Below the pieces are notes generated by a model, which was given only the letters and a program-made list of their open reading frames with translations, ran no database searches and had not been told where the DNA came from. A stretch of 64,000 nt of DNA from Channa striata (Eukaryota > Chordata > Actinopteri > Anabantiformes > Channidae), in assembly GCA_033026295.1 (NCBI GenBank), contig CM065173.1, forward strand, positions 11,036,517-11,100,516, read 5' to 3'. Of this stretch, positions 1-11,990 are shown in pieces. Within the stretch, counting starts at the first letter, position 1, and each line of letters begins with the position of its first letter. The translations under genes were made by a program, and so were the position numbers.

Positions 1-194
1 AAAAACTGGTTAAATAAATAGTTGTACTAGCTGGCTGTAGGAGTTTGGATACAGCACAAGAACAATAACAGGTGGTCCTGGTATTTGTCCAACTGCATTT
101 ATTTTATGGCATTTACAGCAACATATTAAAGTGGTTTCATTAAAAGCTTTAAAGTGTTGATTCTCATTCATCAGTGCACACTGGTTGCAGCCTC

Positions 195-227
195 ACACAG
201 ACACACACACAGAAACACACACACACA
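195..227. repeat. imperfect (CA)n microsatellite
   Basis: CA dinucleotides interrupted by single G and A substitutions. It lies inside a short open frame that exists only because CA repeats contain no stop codons. The first 200 bases around it show no exon signals. Confidence 0.9.
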
Positions 228-2004
228 TGTAACCAGGTTGCAGTTGGCTTTCTCTGGAAAGCTGATTTGTTAACTGTCATGTTAATGGAAAAGCTGGTTA
301 CCGAAATCAGGGTAGGGCATAAAGGAAACTCAGTTTCCCCAGGTCTATTTCTGCAGGAGAACTACCTGGGGCAGGAGAGATTTTTTGCCTATCCTGGTTC
401 CTAATTGGTTGCCTCAAAAAGGCCATGTGGTTACAGACAGGAACACACAGCTATCATTAACTGGGCGATGACGACTCATTTTAAAACAAAGTCCATCAGA
501 ACATTTACCTAACATAAAGTTCTTCGTAGGAGTATAGATAAGTGACTTTCCCCTGCAGATTTTTTTTTATTTAGACAGTTCATGCTGTGGATCAGCTGTC
601 AGGTCTCTCCTCCAGCAACAGTAAGCAAACTTCTTTAATTTGTTCTCTCTATAAAGTGAAAGTAAACTTTGGAATAAACTGTCGGAGAGGGTTGCACTCA
701 ACCCGATCAAGAACAGATTCAGATAAAACAATGGACCTTAGGTACAACATGATTCAAGAGACATATTTCCTCCATTAATTCAATTTTTGATCATGGTCAG
801 GATTAGTTTTTGAGGATAAAATATTTGGGCCACTCAGGATTTTATATATAAATATTTTAATCAAGACAATAGCTGCTTTAGCAAATGGACACCTTTAAAT
901 GCTTTCTATTATTTTTTCATTGACTATGAAGAAATTCAGCTAAGAAAATATTCACAAATCTCCAATTTGGGGGTAAATTGTTCCTATTCACAGCTTGGCA
1001 TGAGTCCCATTGTCTTCACTAGAGTTCAAGTGCATTTGTTTATATTTCGCCTTGTTTTTTTTCTCAAATTCTCTTTATGTTTAGTAGTTAGTGTGAACAA
1101 CAGGAACCACCGTGGGTTCACAGGTTGAAACAAAGGAGGCTAACCTTCACCTGCCAGCTGTTCCCTCTCACAGAACAGTAAAACTAATCTGAATTTATTT
1201 TCACTATATTATTTGTTGTCACGACGGGCTACTGTTTTAACAGGAGACCTGGAGGTGGACACAATGATGGATGGACGGAGGTGAAATGTGTGAAAAAGAC
1301 ATTAGTCACATTGAGGTATTCACAGGAGCCTCACCTCCTCCTTTCTCCTCCCTCCATTTCCCCTGTTCCTGGACAGGGGAATGTGGTCGTTCAGCTGCAT
1401 GGCTTTCTCATCAGGGGCCCGACAGCTCACTCATTCTCCTTTTTCCTACTCTCTACCCCATTTCTTTGTCAATTCTCTAGTTAAATCAAGTTCGTTATCC
1501 CTATGCTCTTTCCTTTGCCACTTCCTTCTTTTTAAAATATATTTCTCTGAATACATTGGGTATAAAATAAGTATTCGATTTTTCTTTAGCTCATGTTTCC
1601 TGTTTCACCTATTTTACCTATCCAGTGTGTCCTATTTCCATACATTCCGTCCCTATACCTAGATTGCAGAAGTTCATTTTCATCTATTTGTTTTTTCTCT
1701 TTTCTTCCTCCAACAGATTGAAATCTCATTCCCCTGAACTCCCCTGAACCCCCCTCGCTACCCCTCTTTCTTGCTCTTAGCTGCCTGCCTCCTCTTATGA
1801 CCTGCTCCTGTCGTCTCTCTCCCCCTGTCATCACTCTCTTTTCCCTAACCCCTCTGTCTCTCCCTATTTTGCTCTCTTACTCCCTGCTCCCTCTTTTTTC
1901 TTTCAACACACTCATTCGCACCAACTTCTTCGTTCCGTGGTGCATGTCTTCTTTCTCTATGGACGGATTTACTATACTCCTGCTTTTTTTTTTTAAAAAT
2001 CACT
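228..2004. other. non-coding DNA, pyrimidine-rich in its second half
   Basis: No exon, RNA gene or repeat family is recognised from 228 to about 1390. From about 1395 to 1900 the plus strand becomes strongly CT-rich (runs such as ctcctcctttctcctccctc). The overlapping short open frames here follow from that bias and share no homology I recognise. One splice-like stretch near 1329 has a GTGAGG donor on the minus strand, but it lacks any pyrimidine tract upstream and is not called. Confidence 0.6.
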
Positions 2005-2012
2005 ACACGCAC

Positions 2013-2050
<38 letters not shown>
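2005..2050. repeat. (AC)n microsatellite
   Basis: About 23 AC units, with two G interruptions in the first 15 bases. It is preceded by a T/A homopolymer patch. Confidence 0.97.
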
Positions 2051-2052
<2 letters not shown>

Positions 2053-4940
2053 CTTTGCCAATCCATTCCCGAGAGGATCACAGGAGCAGGACCTCTAACT
2101 GAACCTCTCAACTTTCAACGATTAACCTCTCCTACTCTCTCGCTCACTTCCACTCCTTCCTCCTCGCCCGATGAAGGGAACGCCGAGCAGCAGTTCCTAC
2201 CCATTTTCTTCCTCCACGGTCCATGACCAAAGTAAAGTCATTTTAAATCTGTCTCAATGGGTGAAACTGAAGCAAGTAAAAAATCCACTTTTCTTTTTTT
2301 GCAAGACTCAAGGTCACTGTGTGCATGTGTACATTCCTGCATACGTGGGGGACGTCTCCGAGCATATCTACATCTGAATGTGAGTTTACGTACAAAATAG
2401 CAGCACACAATCTGTGTATAGTGAAATTACACCAATTATGTGTCTGTGTGTGCCTGGGCATCTCTGTCTGTTTTACTGTTTGTGTGGGAGCAAGGAAAAT
2501 TGCATGGCTTTAAAACTATGGTCTGTTTAGTCCATTTGGGGCTCATGGTACTCCCTTGCCTACAACTTACTTCCCACGACAATCTAAAGCACCTTGAAGA
2601 CTGTTTGTCTGGCTCCACATCCAGGCAAACACACACACAGTGCATGCCCTCCCTCTGTTTCCCCTTAGACAGTGGGGAGTGTGTAGGTAGGTTATACGTG
2701 CATGCCTGGTTTTATGGAACTTAATGACAGGCAAACACAGCCCACGTCAGACACACACTACTCCCACAGAAGCACAACCTCCCAGCGTAGAGCTGCACAT
2801 CCTCTGCATGGGCTGAAAAGTCTGAAGGCCAAATAAAGCAAAGCTGAATTAAGTTCTTTCAGCAGTCACTCCCCAAACAACTCAAAATGAACTGCCTACG
2901 TTCCATTATATGGTCATCTACAGGAGGTGAAATCATTTTATTTCTGCATAGATATGAGTTAAAATGTCTTAAAAAAAATAGACAAAAGGAACCCAGTTAA
3001 ACAAACTACACAAAATATTCCACTTTTTGTGAACTTTTCCAATGTTGAATATTTGTGAAATTAGAAAGACACTATTCTTGAAGCACTCAATCTTTGTACA
3101 GACCTTGTCACAAACAACTGAGAACAAAGAACATCTGTAAACTTTTCTTCAATAATTTTAGGTGTGATTCACTGGAAATGCGAGTTTGCATTTTTAACTG
3201 AATTTCTTGGAAGAAAATTGGGTGTTACGAAGGACCAAGGTTAATCTGAAGTAAAATTATCTCAAAGAAATAATCTCATTAGGAAATTTGACGCTGACCA
3301 ATTAAAACTGAATGGTAAATCCTTGCAATTAAATGTTATAAACAGTGAACTTCTATAATAAATGCGATGTACAATAAGAGGGAAGTAAAATATGTTGGAA
3401 CAGTCAAAAGCCAAAACTCTTATGGTTATTTTATTTGAAAATGAGCAAAATATAAGAGACAATCTACTGTGTTGAATGGTATGTTATAAATAATAAAATT
3501 TTACACTTGTACAGTCAAACATAGAAAAGATGAGAGAAGTCTTAAACAAGAATGTCCCAATCTGATACCAAGGATCAGGGCCTGTCTAGGTACATTTCAA
3601 AGATCCAGTTATGATCCATATTTAGTTTTATTTTGCTGTATTTCATCAGATTACGGCACTGAGCACTTTTGAAGCATAAAGGTCCTAGACTCTGTTTAGA
3701 TTTCCTTTAGGGCATGCTTAAGGGATGTCAATGAACATTAATTATATGAGGAACCTGGTGTAGGCTGTACTGCACACGCACACACACACACAGACACTAA
3801 AGATGGTTGTTGGCAAAAGTCTTAAAGTATTTCTCAGCGCAGACCCTTTCTAAAGAAAGGAAGCACATTTCAAACATTCACTAAAGGCTTATGCTCAGCT
3901 TGAGGACCTTTACTGACATAGAAATGCCACAGAAGCAGTTTCAAGAAGATGTGCAGGTTAGATGGAACAGCCATTAGCGTACAATAGGTCGGGAAATCCA
4001 TAGCCTTGACTTTTTCATTTAAAGCATTAGGATTATTCTCAATTTTGGCAACAGCAGCTAAAGAAAAAGCTAAAGAAATCCACTAATTTTGAATTTCATG
4101 AGTTTATGAAAGCATTAAAGGTGCTAATGTGTCACAGGTGAAGCATAAGAACCACACACCGCAATAAGTCCACAATAAATGAGTTCTACTCTAAAAGAAC
4201 TGTGTGATGTGGTTAACAGCCCTGGTCAGAGCTGGTAGGTTGAGACGGTTCCTCTTTCGATGCTGTCATGTTATGGAAACTCCAGTCCAGTTTAGTTTAA
4301 TATCTGTTTTGGATCTGCATTATTATTAAGTCATATGCAGTCTAATTTGCCCTTGTGTGGTCCAGTCCACAATAAAAGCAACAAATTCAGTTTAGGTTCC
4401 CTGTGCTCTAGTACATCCTGGTTCAGGTGACATAGAAGTAGTAGATTGGGTCTAGTGAATTCACAGAATCATTGGGCTTGGGCCCATTTAGATAAATGTG
4501 CAGCCAATTCTAACATGGTACAATACTGCATTTTCACATGCCAAATTTAGCTGAAAGAATTTCAAGTTAACTCACTGTTTCAATATGCTTGCTTTGGTTC
4601 TCTTTTAGGCAAATGTCATTGCCAACAAATATCGTAGCACATCTCAGATATGTGAACGCCTTTCACAGTTTCCCCAGAGTGAAACTTTAAGATAAAAAAC
4701 TATGTCATAACAGGCTGAATAAAGTAGGATTTCTGACATTTCAACATCAACATAATAAGAAAACCAATAAACACCTTTACTCCATCAGGGACACAAACAT
4801 AGTTTTCGCATCCAAATACTGTGTCATTTTTCCACTGTGTTGAGAAAACATCTGCTAATTTGGTCATTTTTTGCGTTGCATATTTTGGCAGTGCGTGACA
4901 GCCAGGGCTGCCCTTTATGTTTCGGTTTTGGATAGAGAAA
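2051..4940. other. non-coding DNA without recognised genes
   Basis: AT-rich sequence. A short imperfect CA repeat lies at 3773-3797. A serine-rich open stretch near 2170-2230 follows a strong pyrimidine tract and could be a small exon, but the downstream donor (AAAGTAAAG) is ordinary and nothing supports it further. A GTAAGT donor at about 2570 on the minus strand has no convincing exon attached. Confidence 0.55.
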
Positions 4941-5106
4941 TCAGCCTTTTAATGCCCTTAACGTTCCACTGGTCTTTGAGTCAGATGGGTCTGCGGAGTC
5001 CAACATAACGTTGTTGTTGGCACGAAAGTGAGACTGGAGCGAGAGGGGAGAGCCGAGGAATGCTTTTGATGGAGAGCACTTAACAGCGGGACTCAGCGTT
5101 GATTTA
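4941..5106 (-). CDS. candidate terminal coding exon, unknown protein
   Basis: On the minus strand, an acceptor-like CAG preceded by a moderately pyrimidine/AC-rich tract leads into 54 codons that end at TGA (4943-4941). The predicted tail is rich in Ser and Leu, with basic and acidic residues interspersed (it begins KSTLSPAVKC and ends TLRALKG). Base composition is more GC- and CpG-rich than the flanks, which is what draws attention to it. The exon would start in phase 2. It lies downstream, on the same strand, of the signal-peptide exon at 20.4 kb, but nothing links the two. No domain is recognised, and no AATAAA signal follows closely. It may be a chance open frame or a conserved non-coding element. 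Confidence 0.2.
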
Positions 5107-8100
5107 CTGTTCAAGGTAGAGGTGTGTGTATGTTTGTGTGTGTGTGCGCATGTTGTGCTTAATATCACATTGTGTGTTTCTCGAAAGACTGGAGCCCTGA
5201 AAGTCAGCTGGGTCCTTGAGAGGTCGTCGTGATTATCAGATCAGCTAAACAAGTAACATTTATTTCTCTCTAACTCAGACGTACTTTTAACAAAGCGCTG
5301 AGTTTTTAAAAACTGCCAAAGGTTAATTCTTCTGCATTGTGCTTTAATAACAATGTATGTGTGCACTGCTGAAAATAACCCCCCAAGTCGTCTATTTACG
5401 CAGAGCTGTTGCCAAAACCCTGTAATCCCCCACTGTTGTGTTTTTGTGTCTGAATTTTCTATAAAGTCCCGAGTCCTGTTATCATATTCATACTCTCTAA
5501 TTTGATTACGACCAGTGGAATTACTTTTGTAAAACCACATTATCTAAACTAAACGATTGAGTCATTTTTTTCCTAAATCAGGCGGCTTACACAGAGAGAA
5601 CCTTTCACTAAGTTAAACACTCACTCTGGGCTTCCTTTCCTTGGCCTGAGGCAACATGCAGAATGATGGATACACACGTTATCTTGCTCAGGTGCACACG
5701 CACACAACAACACATACACTTTCTCATTTTGAGCCACTCACTTCCACCCCATCAATAGGTCAATTGCTGCTTGTTACTCCTTCCTGACAGTTAACACTAG
5801 GCCTGAGGCAGGGGAGGACACACCGACATCACTGAAGGCACACACACAGACACACACACAGACACAAACACACACCCTGAGGCCTACACTTGTCTCACAC
5901 AAAAGAAAAACACAGAGCGGCCAGAAAAACTTTGAGGAATCTGCTGAGTGGTTAGTACGGCAACCCGACCCGCTCAACAGCTCACAGCTCACAGCACTGG
6001 CTCTCTGAGAGCACACACTCATAAAGATGTAAAGCCTTTTGTAATCCCCTTTTCATTTATTTTAATCGGACATTTTATGGCTTGATAATAACGTCAGACC
6101 TTTCACAGAAATGTGATTTGGTCTCTTGCACTTCCTTTCTTTCTGCTTTTACTGTGTCCATTGTCACATCCCCTTCCTTCTCTTTGTGCCTCTCGTCCTT
6201 TCATTAAGGTTTTTCTACTGTAATAGCTGGTTGTATTGTTCCATCACTGTTTTCCTCTTGCTGCTGCACCTGTCTGCTTTCAGAGGGGGAAAAAGTCCCC
6301 ACATTTAAGGTTAAGAAGGAGAATCAGGGCTGTTATTTGGAACAAACCTACCAAACAAGTTGTTGTGTTAGAAAACCTTTAGCTTAAAGATTTTCCTAAG
6401 CCTCCAATAAAAATAACATCTCACTCATACAGTCAGTGGCCTTTCCAAAACTCTGTGTAAAAATTATATAAAATTACCACTTAGTCACGCTCCTCCTTCC
6501 AAAAGCAAAAGCTAGTGTTTAAAGTTCATTAAACGTTCTCTGAAAGCAGCAGAGTAAAGTGCAAAGCAAACCAGACATTTCACTGTTGGGTTTATGCTTG
6601 GCAACAGCAATAAATCAGCTTGGTTTACACCTTCGACAAAAAAAGGGTGTGATTCATTTTAAATGACACACATCACCTAAATGTATACAGAATGGAAGAT
6701 TTATGAAAGTGATGAAATTATTGAAGTGAGGTAAAGGAGTTTGATAGGAATGATTTGCGACTCTGAAATTATTCTTTGTACACTTTTTGGTGCAGCTATG
6801 TATAACCTACAGCTTCTAAGTAACTGCTAGTACTGTGTGTCACTGAAATTAAAATGTATTGTTTATTAAAAAGAGCATTAAAGAAAGTAATATTTTTGTG
6901 TTATTTTTTTACTTTACTCTAGAGAAAGTAAGTAATTTTATAGACGCATTAACAAGAGAAGCCGAGCCGCACCTTGTTGAATGACATTTTCTAAGCAGAC
7001 TCTACTTTGGCATACAGATGTTTATTAGAAGTAAATGGTATGTTTATCTTGAAAACTAGTGACAGAAAACTTATTCATTCACTGTTTGTTTCCATAGTGG
7101 GAGAAAGAGACAAATGCTTGGTGCTGAATGGAACATGGTTCATTTATGAAGCAATATACGTTAAGTTTTGAAAATCAAACTCATCATTGTCCAAAAATAA
7201 ACACTTTGGTAATTTCATTAAAAAAAGTCAGAGGAAAATTGGAAAAGTGGGAATGAGGTTTTCAGATGACGAAGAACATAAAGTTCTATAAAACATAAAC
7301 CTGAGGGAGTTTTCAGTAGAGCATTATTTTTAAACAATAAATGACTTTATGGAAACCATATCTGTATGCAACTGTGTAAGTGGAATCACATTTGGTACAG
7401 GTATGAACACAGATTAAGGAAGACGAAGAAAGCACACTGACGCATGATGGGAAAAAACGTGGGAAAGACGACAGAAAACACCTAGTGTAGGCAAGGAGTT
7501 AGTCGAGATGGGATAAAGAAAGGAATTCGTCCACACAAACAGCTAATGACTAACATTTAAGGATTTCCAGTTGAACTGGAGAATGGACAGGGAACTGACA
7601 TTTTAATGACTACCTTGGAGAAAAAAACGGTACCAGAATGTACTTAGCCTTCGATAACCATCTATTACATCTGCATCCTGTGAGACAGAAAGAAGAAAAG
7701 ATTGACAGACCTAGAGACATCCTCACTGGTGAAAAACAGCGAGCAGTCAGGATCTTGTTGAAAGCTGATCTGGTTGTTGTTCACAAACTAAGACACAATG
7801 TTAATTTTCCTCTGTTACTTCCATCTTCCACAGAGACGAAGGGGAAATTAGATTTTACACAGTTTGACAGTAAGCCCTCAAAATGTCCCACCTGTCTCCT
7901 GTGGCTCCAAAACATCCATGTGACCTGACAAAGTTTGTTCAACATTAGGGATATCTTATACTCTCAGAAATCTTAAGAGATCGTTAAGGATTGATGCATT
8001 TAGCATATGCTTACTATTCAAATAAAGAGACAACTCATTACAGTCTTATTACGTAGTTTTTTTATAATTAGAAGGAAATGTCTGTGCAGGTAATAAATCA

Positions 8101-9650
8101 TGTTGGCACAAACAAGATTAGAGCATCCCAGGAAATTTAATCCATCAGTTAAGCAGGCACGAATGGGGCAAAGAAGAAGGAAGGAAAGTGAGAAGAGAAA
8201 AAAAAAGGTGAGCAGGGAAAAAGTGAATAAATTAAGTAAGAAGGACAGCTGGGGAGCATAAGTAGGTCAAAGGCCACAAGCGCTCTTCCAGTTCAGTGTG
8301 TGCACATCATCCTCGGCTGGACAGTGTATGGAGGTTCGGGACTGGGTTACATTTTAACGCAAAATAAGACCTGAGACAGATGGGGGCAAACACTCTGATC
8401 TGGAGCCAATTATCAAGGAGTATGACAGTATACGCAGCTCAGACTCATACTGAGTCATCAATGTTAATACGTGAAATAGTTTACAGTACGACTCTTTTTA
8501 AATATATAAATGTAACAGTGGAAGTGGATAAGAAAGTACCAGCTCAAACATCAAGGGATTGCTCATTTCAGACTGAAACATATAAGGTCTTGTTCAACTG
8601 GGAATTTAGACACAAAAATACAAGTAAACTGCCGCCTATTTCTAGCAACATGCAAGCATTTTAACAGTTCTATGCATCTGGATGAGTAAGACTGCATAAA
8701 TAAAACATTTTACACCCAGAGGAACTCAGACATGCAGATGTGTCAACTATTCCCCACTGCCCAACCTTCACCTGTGACCTCTGACAAACATTTGTCAGAC
8801 TGCAAAGTCCCTCCCAAACACTGCACTCATGGCAGGTGCTGTGGTTGTATGTAAGGAATCTGAGCTCAGGCTCAATTTACTCAGTCACTGCCATTTTAGT
8901 TACTTAGCAATGAAACTCTGATCCAGGCAGTGGCACCGAAAAAACAACCAACATTCAACTACAGCAGACCTCCACAAGTGCATCCCTGCGTATAAAATTA
9001 GTTGTAGATCTATTTGCAACGCATGTGTCTCGTGCCTTACAGATAAGGAAAGACTAGGACTAAGGTAAGACATAAGGTTAGAAATAGTTAACACTTGATG
9101 TGTTTGTGTGCATGTGTTTGAAGCAAAGCGGTGTCCCCGGCCTGACATTCATCAGAATTCTGGAGGCAGACACTGTTACTCATTAACAGCAGTGATAAAA
9201 CACACACGCACACGCCCCCAACTGTGGTCCACTTTAGTGATAAAGAGGTGAACATTTGCTGTAAGGGAGCCTGTCATATTGACATAACACACAAAGATGA
9301 GACAGAATTAAATGAGATACTAGTTTATGAATATATCAATGTACAGATCCAATTTTCAAGTTGTTAAATAATTACATAAGAAAAAAGGTTCTTTGAAGTG
9401 TGTTACCCTGGAAGACCAGAGCAAGCATACACGTTTTTATTTTAAGGAAAATTACAGTAATTCTAAAATTGTAAAAGTTAAACACTTACTTAGTTACCAT
9501 TTGTATCTATCTTTTGTTTTTATTTACATCACCTCCAGCTGTTTTAAATTTTTTTTTCATTAGCATGAAGCTGTAGATGTTTGCATAATGCGTCCCAGTT
9601 AACAGTTTCAGGAGGTTGAACGCACACACGAGCAGAGCTTATCTTTTCAG
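5107..9650. other. non-coding DNA with small CA repeats
   Basis: Presumed intron or intergenic DNA. A GT-rich patch lies at about 5120-5150 and an imperfect CA repeat (with GA and AA interruptions) at 5838-5875. A purine-rich patch lies at about 8165-8260. A 96-codon open frame at 7638-7928 contains a decent acceptor (ccatcttccacag) and a GTAAGC donor around 35 bases, but its codons and composition look random. Nothing else is recognised. Confidence 0.55.
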
Positions 9651-9764
9651 ATCCTCCCTTATTTCTCCAGAACTTCCTCATCTTCTACATTACCTCCTCT
9701 TCCTCCTTCACCTGCGTTTTCTGGTTCAGTGGGTGGGGAGTCAGACATTCCGCGCTCGCACATA

Positions 9765-9767
<3 letters not shown>

Positions 9768-9802
<35 letters not shown>
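9768..9802. repeat. (AC)n microsatellite
   Basis: About 17 uninterrupted AC units. Confidence 0.97.
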
Positions 9803-9804
<2 letters not shown>

Positions 9805-9884
9805 CCACATTCCACACCAATCCTCAGCCATGACTAAATCCATTTGTTCAGCTCGGGTCATTGTCTTCTTCGTATTTTGGTGTT

Positions 9885-10207
9885 TGGTGTGTGTGTGTGT
9901 GGGTTCGTGCAGGCATGTCTTTATAGCCTTCTGTGGACAAAATTTTGTTTTAGTACCATTGTTGTGAGGACATTTTAGCTGGTCCACACACCTTCAAAAA
10001 GCTTTTTGAGGGTCAAGACTGGGTTTTAGGGTCAGGGTTAGGAATAGCTTTTGGTTACGGTTAAGGTAGGGGTTATGGTTAGAAATTCAGCTGTGATGGT
10101 TAGGATTAGGGGAAGGGGCTAGGGATTGTATTATGTTAACGAGTGTCCTCACAAGTATAAAAAGACAAACGTGCGTGCGTGCATGTGTGTGTGTGTGTGT
10201 GTGTGCG
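9885..10207 (+). repeat. dispersed fish repeat with telomere-like GGTTAGG core between GT microsatellites
   Basis: A GT run at about 9887-9902 is followed by about 250 bases. These contain degenerate TTAGGG-like words (ggtcagggttagg, ggttaaggtagggg, ggttaggattagggg), then a stretch reading gtcctcacaagtataaa, and finally a second GT run (about 10168-10207). The arrangement of a TTAGGG-like core, a 'gtcctcacaa' segment and flanking GT repeats matches a dispersed sequence I recall from many fish loci. The TTAGGG words are not in clean tandem, so this is not a true interstitial telomere array. Confidence 0.6.
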
Positions 10208-11704
10208 AGACATGGGATGAGGTTTGCGTGTGACTGCATGTGCATAACCTATATCTCTTTTCTAATCTCTCCATGTTGACTGACATGTAAATATCTTCCA
10301 AAGCCTCAGAGGGAAATACCCAAATGAAGATGCAACAACAAATCTGACATCTTGCACAAACCTCACTGAAACAGGGGTAGCTGCCTCAGCAAGTACTGCC
10401 TTGACTCACACTTTTGGAAAAGTGTTGCCAGATGACGTCAACGTTTGATTACCTTGTAAAGCAAACATTACATTTCTACTTTCATTATCAAAATCAGTCC
10501 TCAAAAATACAAGGATTTCACCCATACTGACAAAAACCCTTTGAATCATTGCTATGGCATTTCTCAATGCACAAAACCTATGAATCCGTTGGTTTAAAGA
10601 AATAAAAAGGAAGAAAAAAACAATAGCATGAATCAAAATTAATTATGTAAGTGGAAAATGTTGTTCTATGGGAAAATTCTAAGACAGGGACCGTTTTTAA
10701 AAGCAACTAAGGGTAAGACGATCGTAGTCCACTGACTAACGTTGGGGCTTATATTAAGAAGGAGAAATTAAGTCTTTAAGTCACCTTCACCTCTTACTTA
10801 CATGTGAATAAGTAAGAATATCAACAGCTGGAATCTTTCCTTTCACAAACTAAAGACTGCATGTGGCTGTGTTACTGCACTAAGACAATTTGCCATAACA
10901 CACAGTGTGAGCCAGGAAAAGAGTAGGAGGCGTGTTGACTGATAGCACACACACACACACACACACACACGGTTCTAGAGCACCGCCTGAAATTAATCAG
11001 TCATCGTGTCACTTGTAGCTTTTAGTTTGCACTAATCGCTGTCTGTCTTCTGCCTCTCGTGTGTTTTCTTCTTCATCTCTTGTTCTTGTTTTCATCTCAT
11101 CATTCTGCATTTCTGTGATTGTGGGTGTCATAATTACAGGACAGAACAGTCGAAAACACAATGCACTCTACTGTTGTCTACCTGTCTACTTGAGTAAAAT
11201 ACTGCATGCGAGCAGAATTCCAAGTGGTTAGAAAAGTATATTCATAATATGGGTAACTACATCTAAACATTTACAATGTAGTATAACACCAGTGTATAAC
11301 ATGCAAATGTTCTTCATTCAAAAATGTACCTAAAAACCGAGAGTCCATCAATATTAAAAAGTTTACACACGACAAAAATAACTTCTTACAACACTATGGG
11401 CTAGTCAGTTTAATAATTACCACAATAAAAATAAATAACTATATATGATTACATAAAATGCCTTACTCCAAACAATATTCCAAGAACCATAGAATTCTGT
11501 CCCCATTCAAAGTAGCATAGTAGTAGTACGGAGAGTAAACAAAAGTGTGTCTTTCTTTGACAAGAACGTGCCACAGAAACATTCCGTGTGGCCCTAAACC
11601 TCTACTACCGGTGCTGCCACTGATCTGAGGGCTTTCCTTTCCCCCCACCTTCTCCATTTTCCACCATGTCCCACTGCCTTCCCCGAAGGTCCCACAACAC
11701 AACA
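10208..11704. other. non-coding DNA with one CA microsatellite
   Basis: Contains a clean (CA)13 at 10945-10970. A minus-strand open frame of 79 codons (11463-11702) is fairly GC-rich in its first half but has no splice or start context. No other feature is seen. Confidence 0.55.
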
Positions 11705-11990
11705 GTTTAATCCCAGTAAGGAGCCTATAAGTACCTTTGTTAATTACTCGTGGAAGAATGGGCCTGTTGTGCCCTGGTGTGATAATGGTGCCAGCACAAC
11801 ACAGGGATTAGCTTCAGATAATACGAAGCTGAGCTGACCAGTGTGATGAAGGGCCATGTAGTGGGAAATAATTAACAGAGCTAACTGGTCTGCAGGCCTT
11901 TCAGCTAGACGTCAGCACTGTGTGGTTACTGGCAGGGGATTAATGTCCTGGGTTATTTCAGTGCGGCTGTAACCAATATCTGGAGATTCT
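11705..11990. other. candidate conserved non-coding element
   Basis: A 280-base block with homeodomain-type words (TTAATTA, ATTAA, TAATTAA) and several short palindromic or GC-rich words, unlike the AT-rich flanks. It contains the hairpin listed separately. No open frame spans it. The call is by texture only; conservation cannot be seen from one sequence. Confidence 0.25.
11763..11805 (+). ncRNA. short imperfect hairpin, possible small-RNA or structural element
   Basis: CCTGTTGTGC (11763-11772) pairs with GCACAACACAGG (11794-11805) through CCTG/CAGG and TTGTGC/GCACAA with a 2-base bulge. Inside it TGG pairs with CCA, and G-U pairs extend towards an AT-rich loop. The stem is shorter than a typical pre-miRNA unless the flanks extend it, and it matches no microRNA I recognise. 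Confidence 0.15.

Noticed and set aside
7638..7928. 96-codon frame containing a possible 35-base exon (acceptor ccacag, donor GTAAGC)
   Set aside because: The exon would be tiny and the frame continues unbroken on both sides; no codon signal.
9651..9760. Acidic minus-strand frame (MSDSPPTEPENAGEGG...) with a GTGAAG donor
   Set aside because: Low-complexity GAA/GGA sequence beside a CA repeat; no usable acceptor.
10020..10130. Interstitial telomeric array
   Set aside because: TTAGGG words are degenerate and not in tandem; better explained as part of a dispersed repeat.
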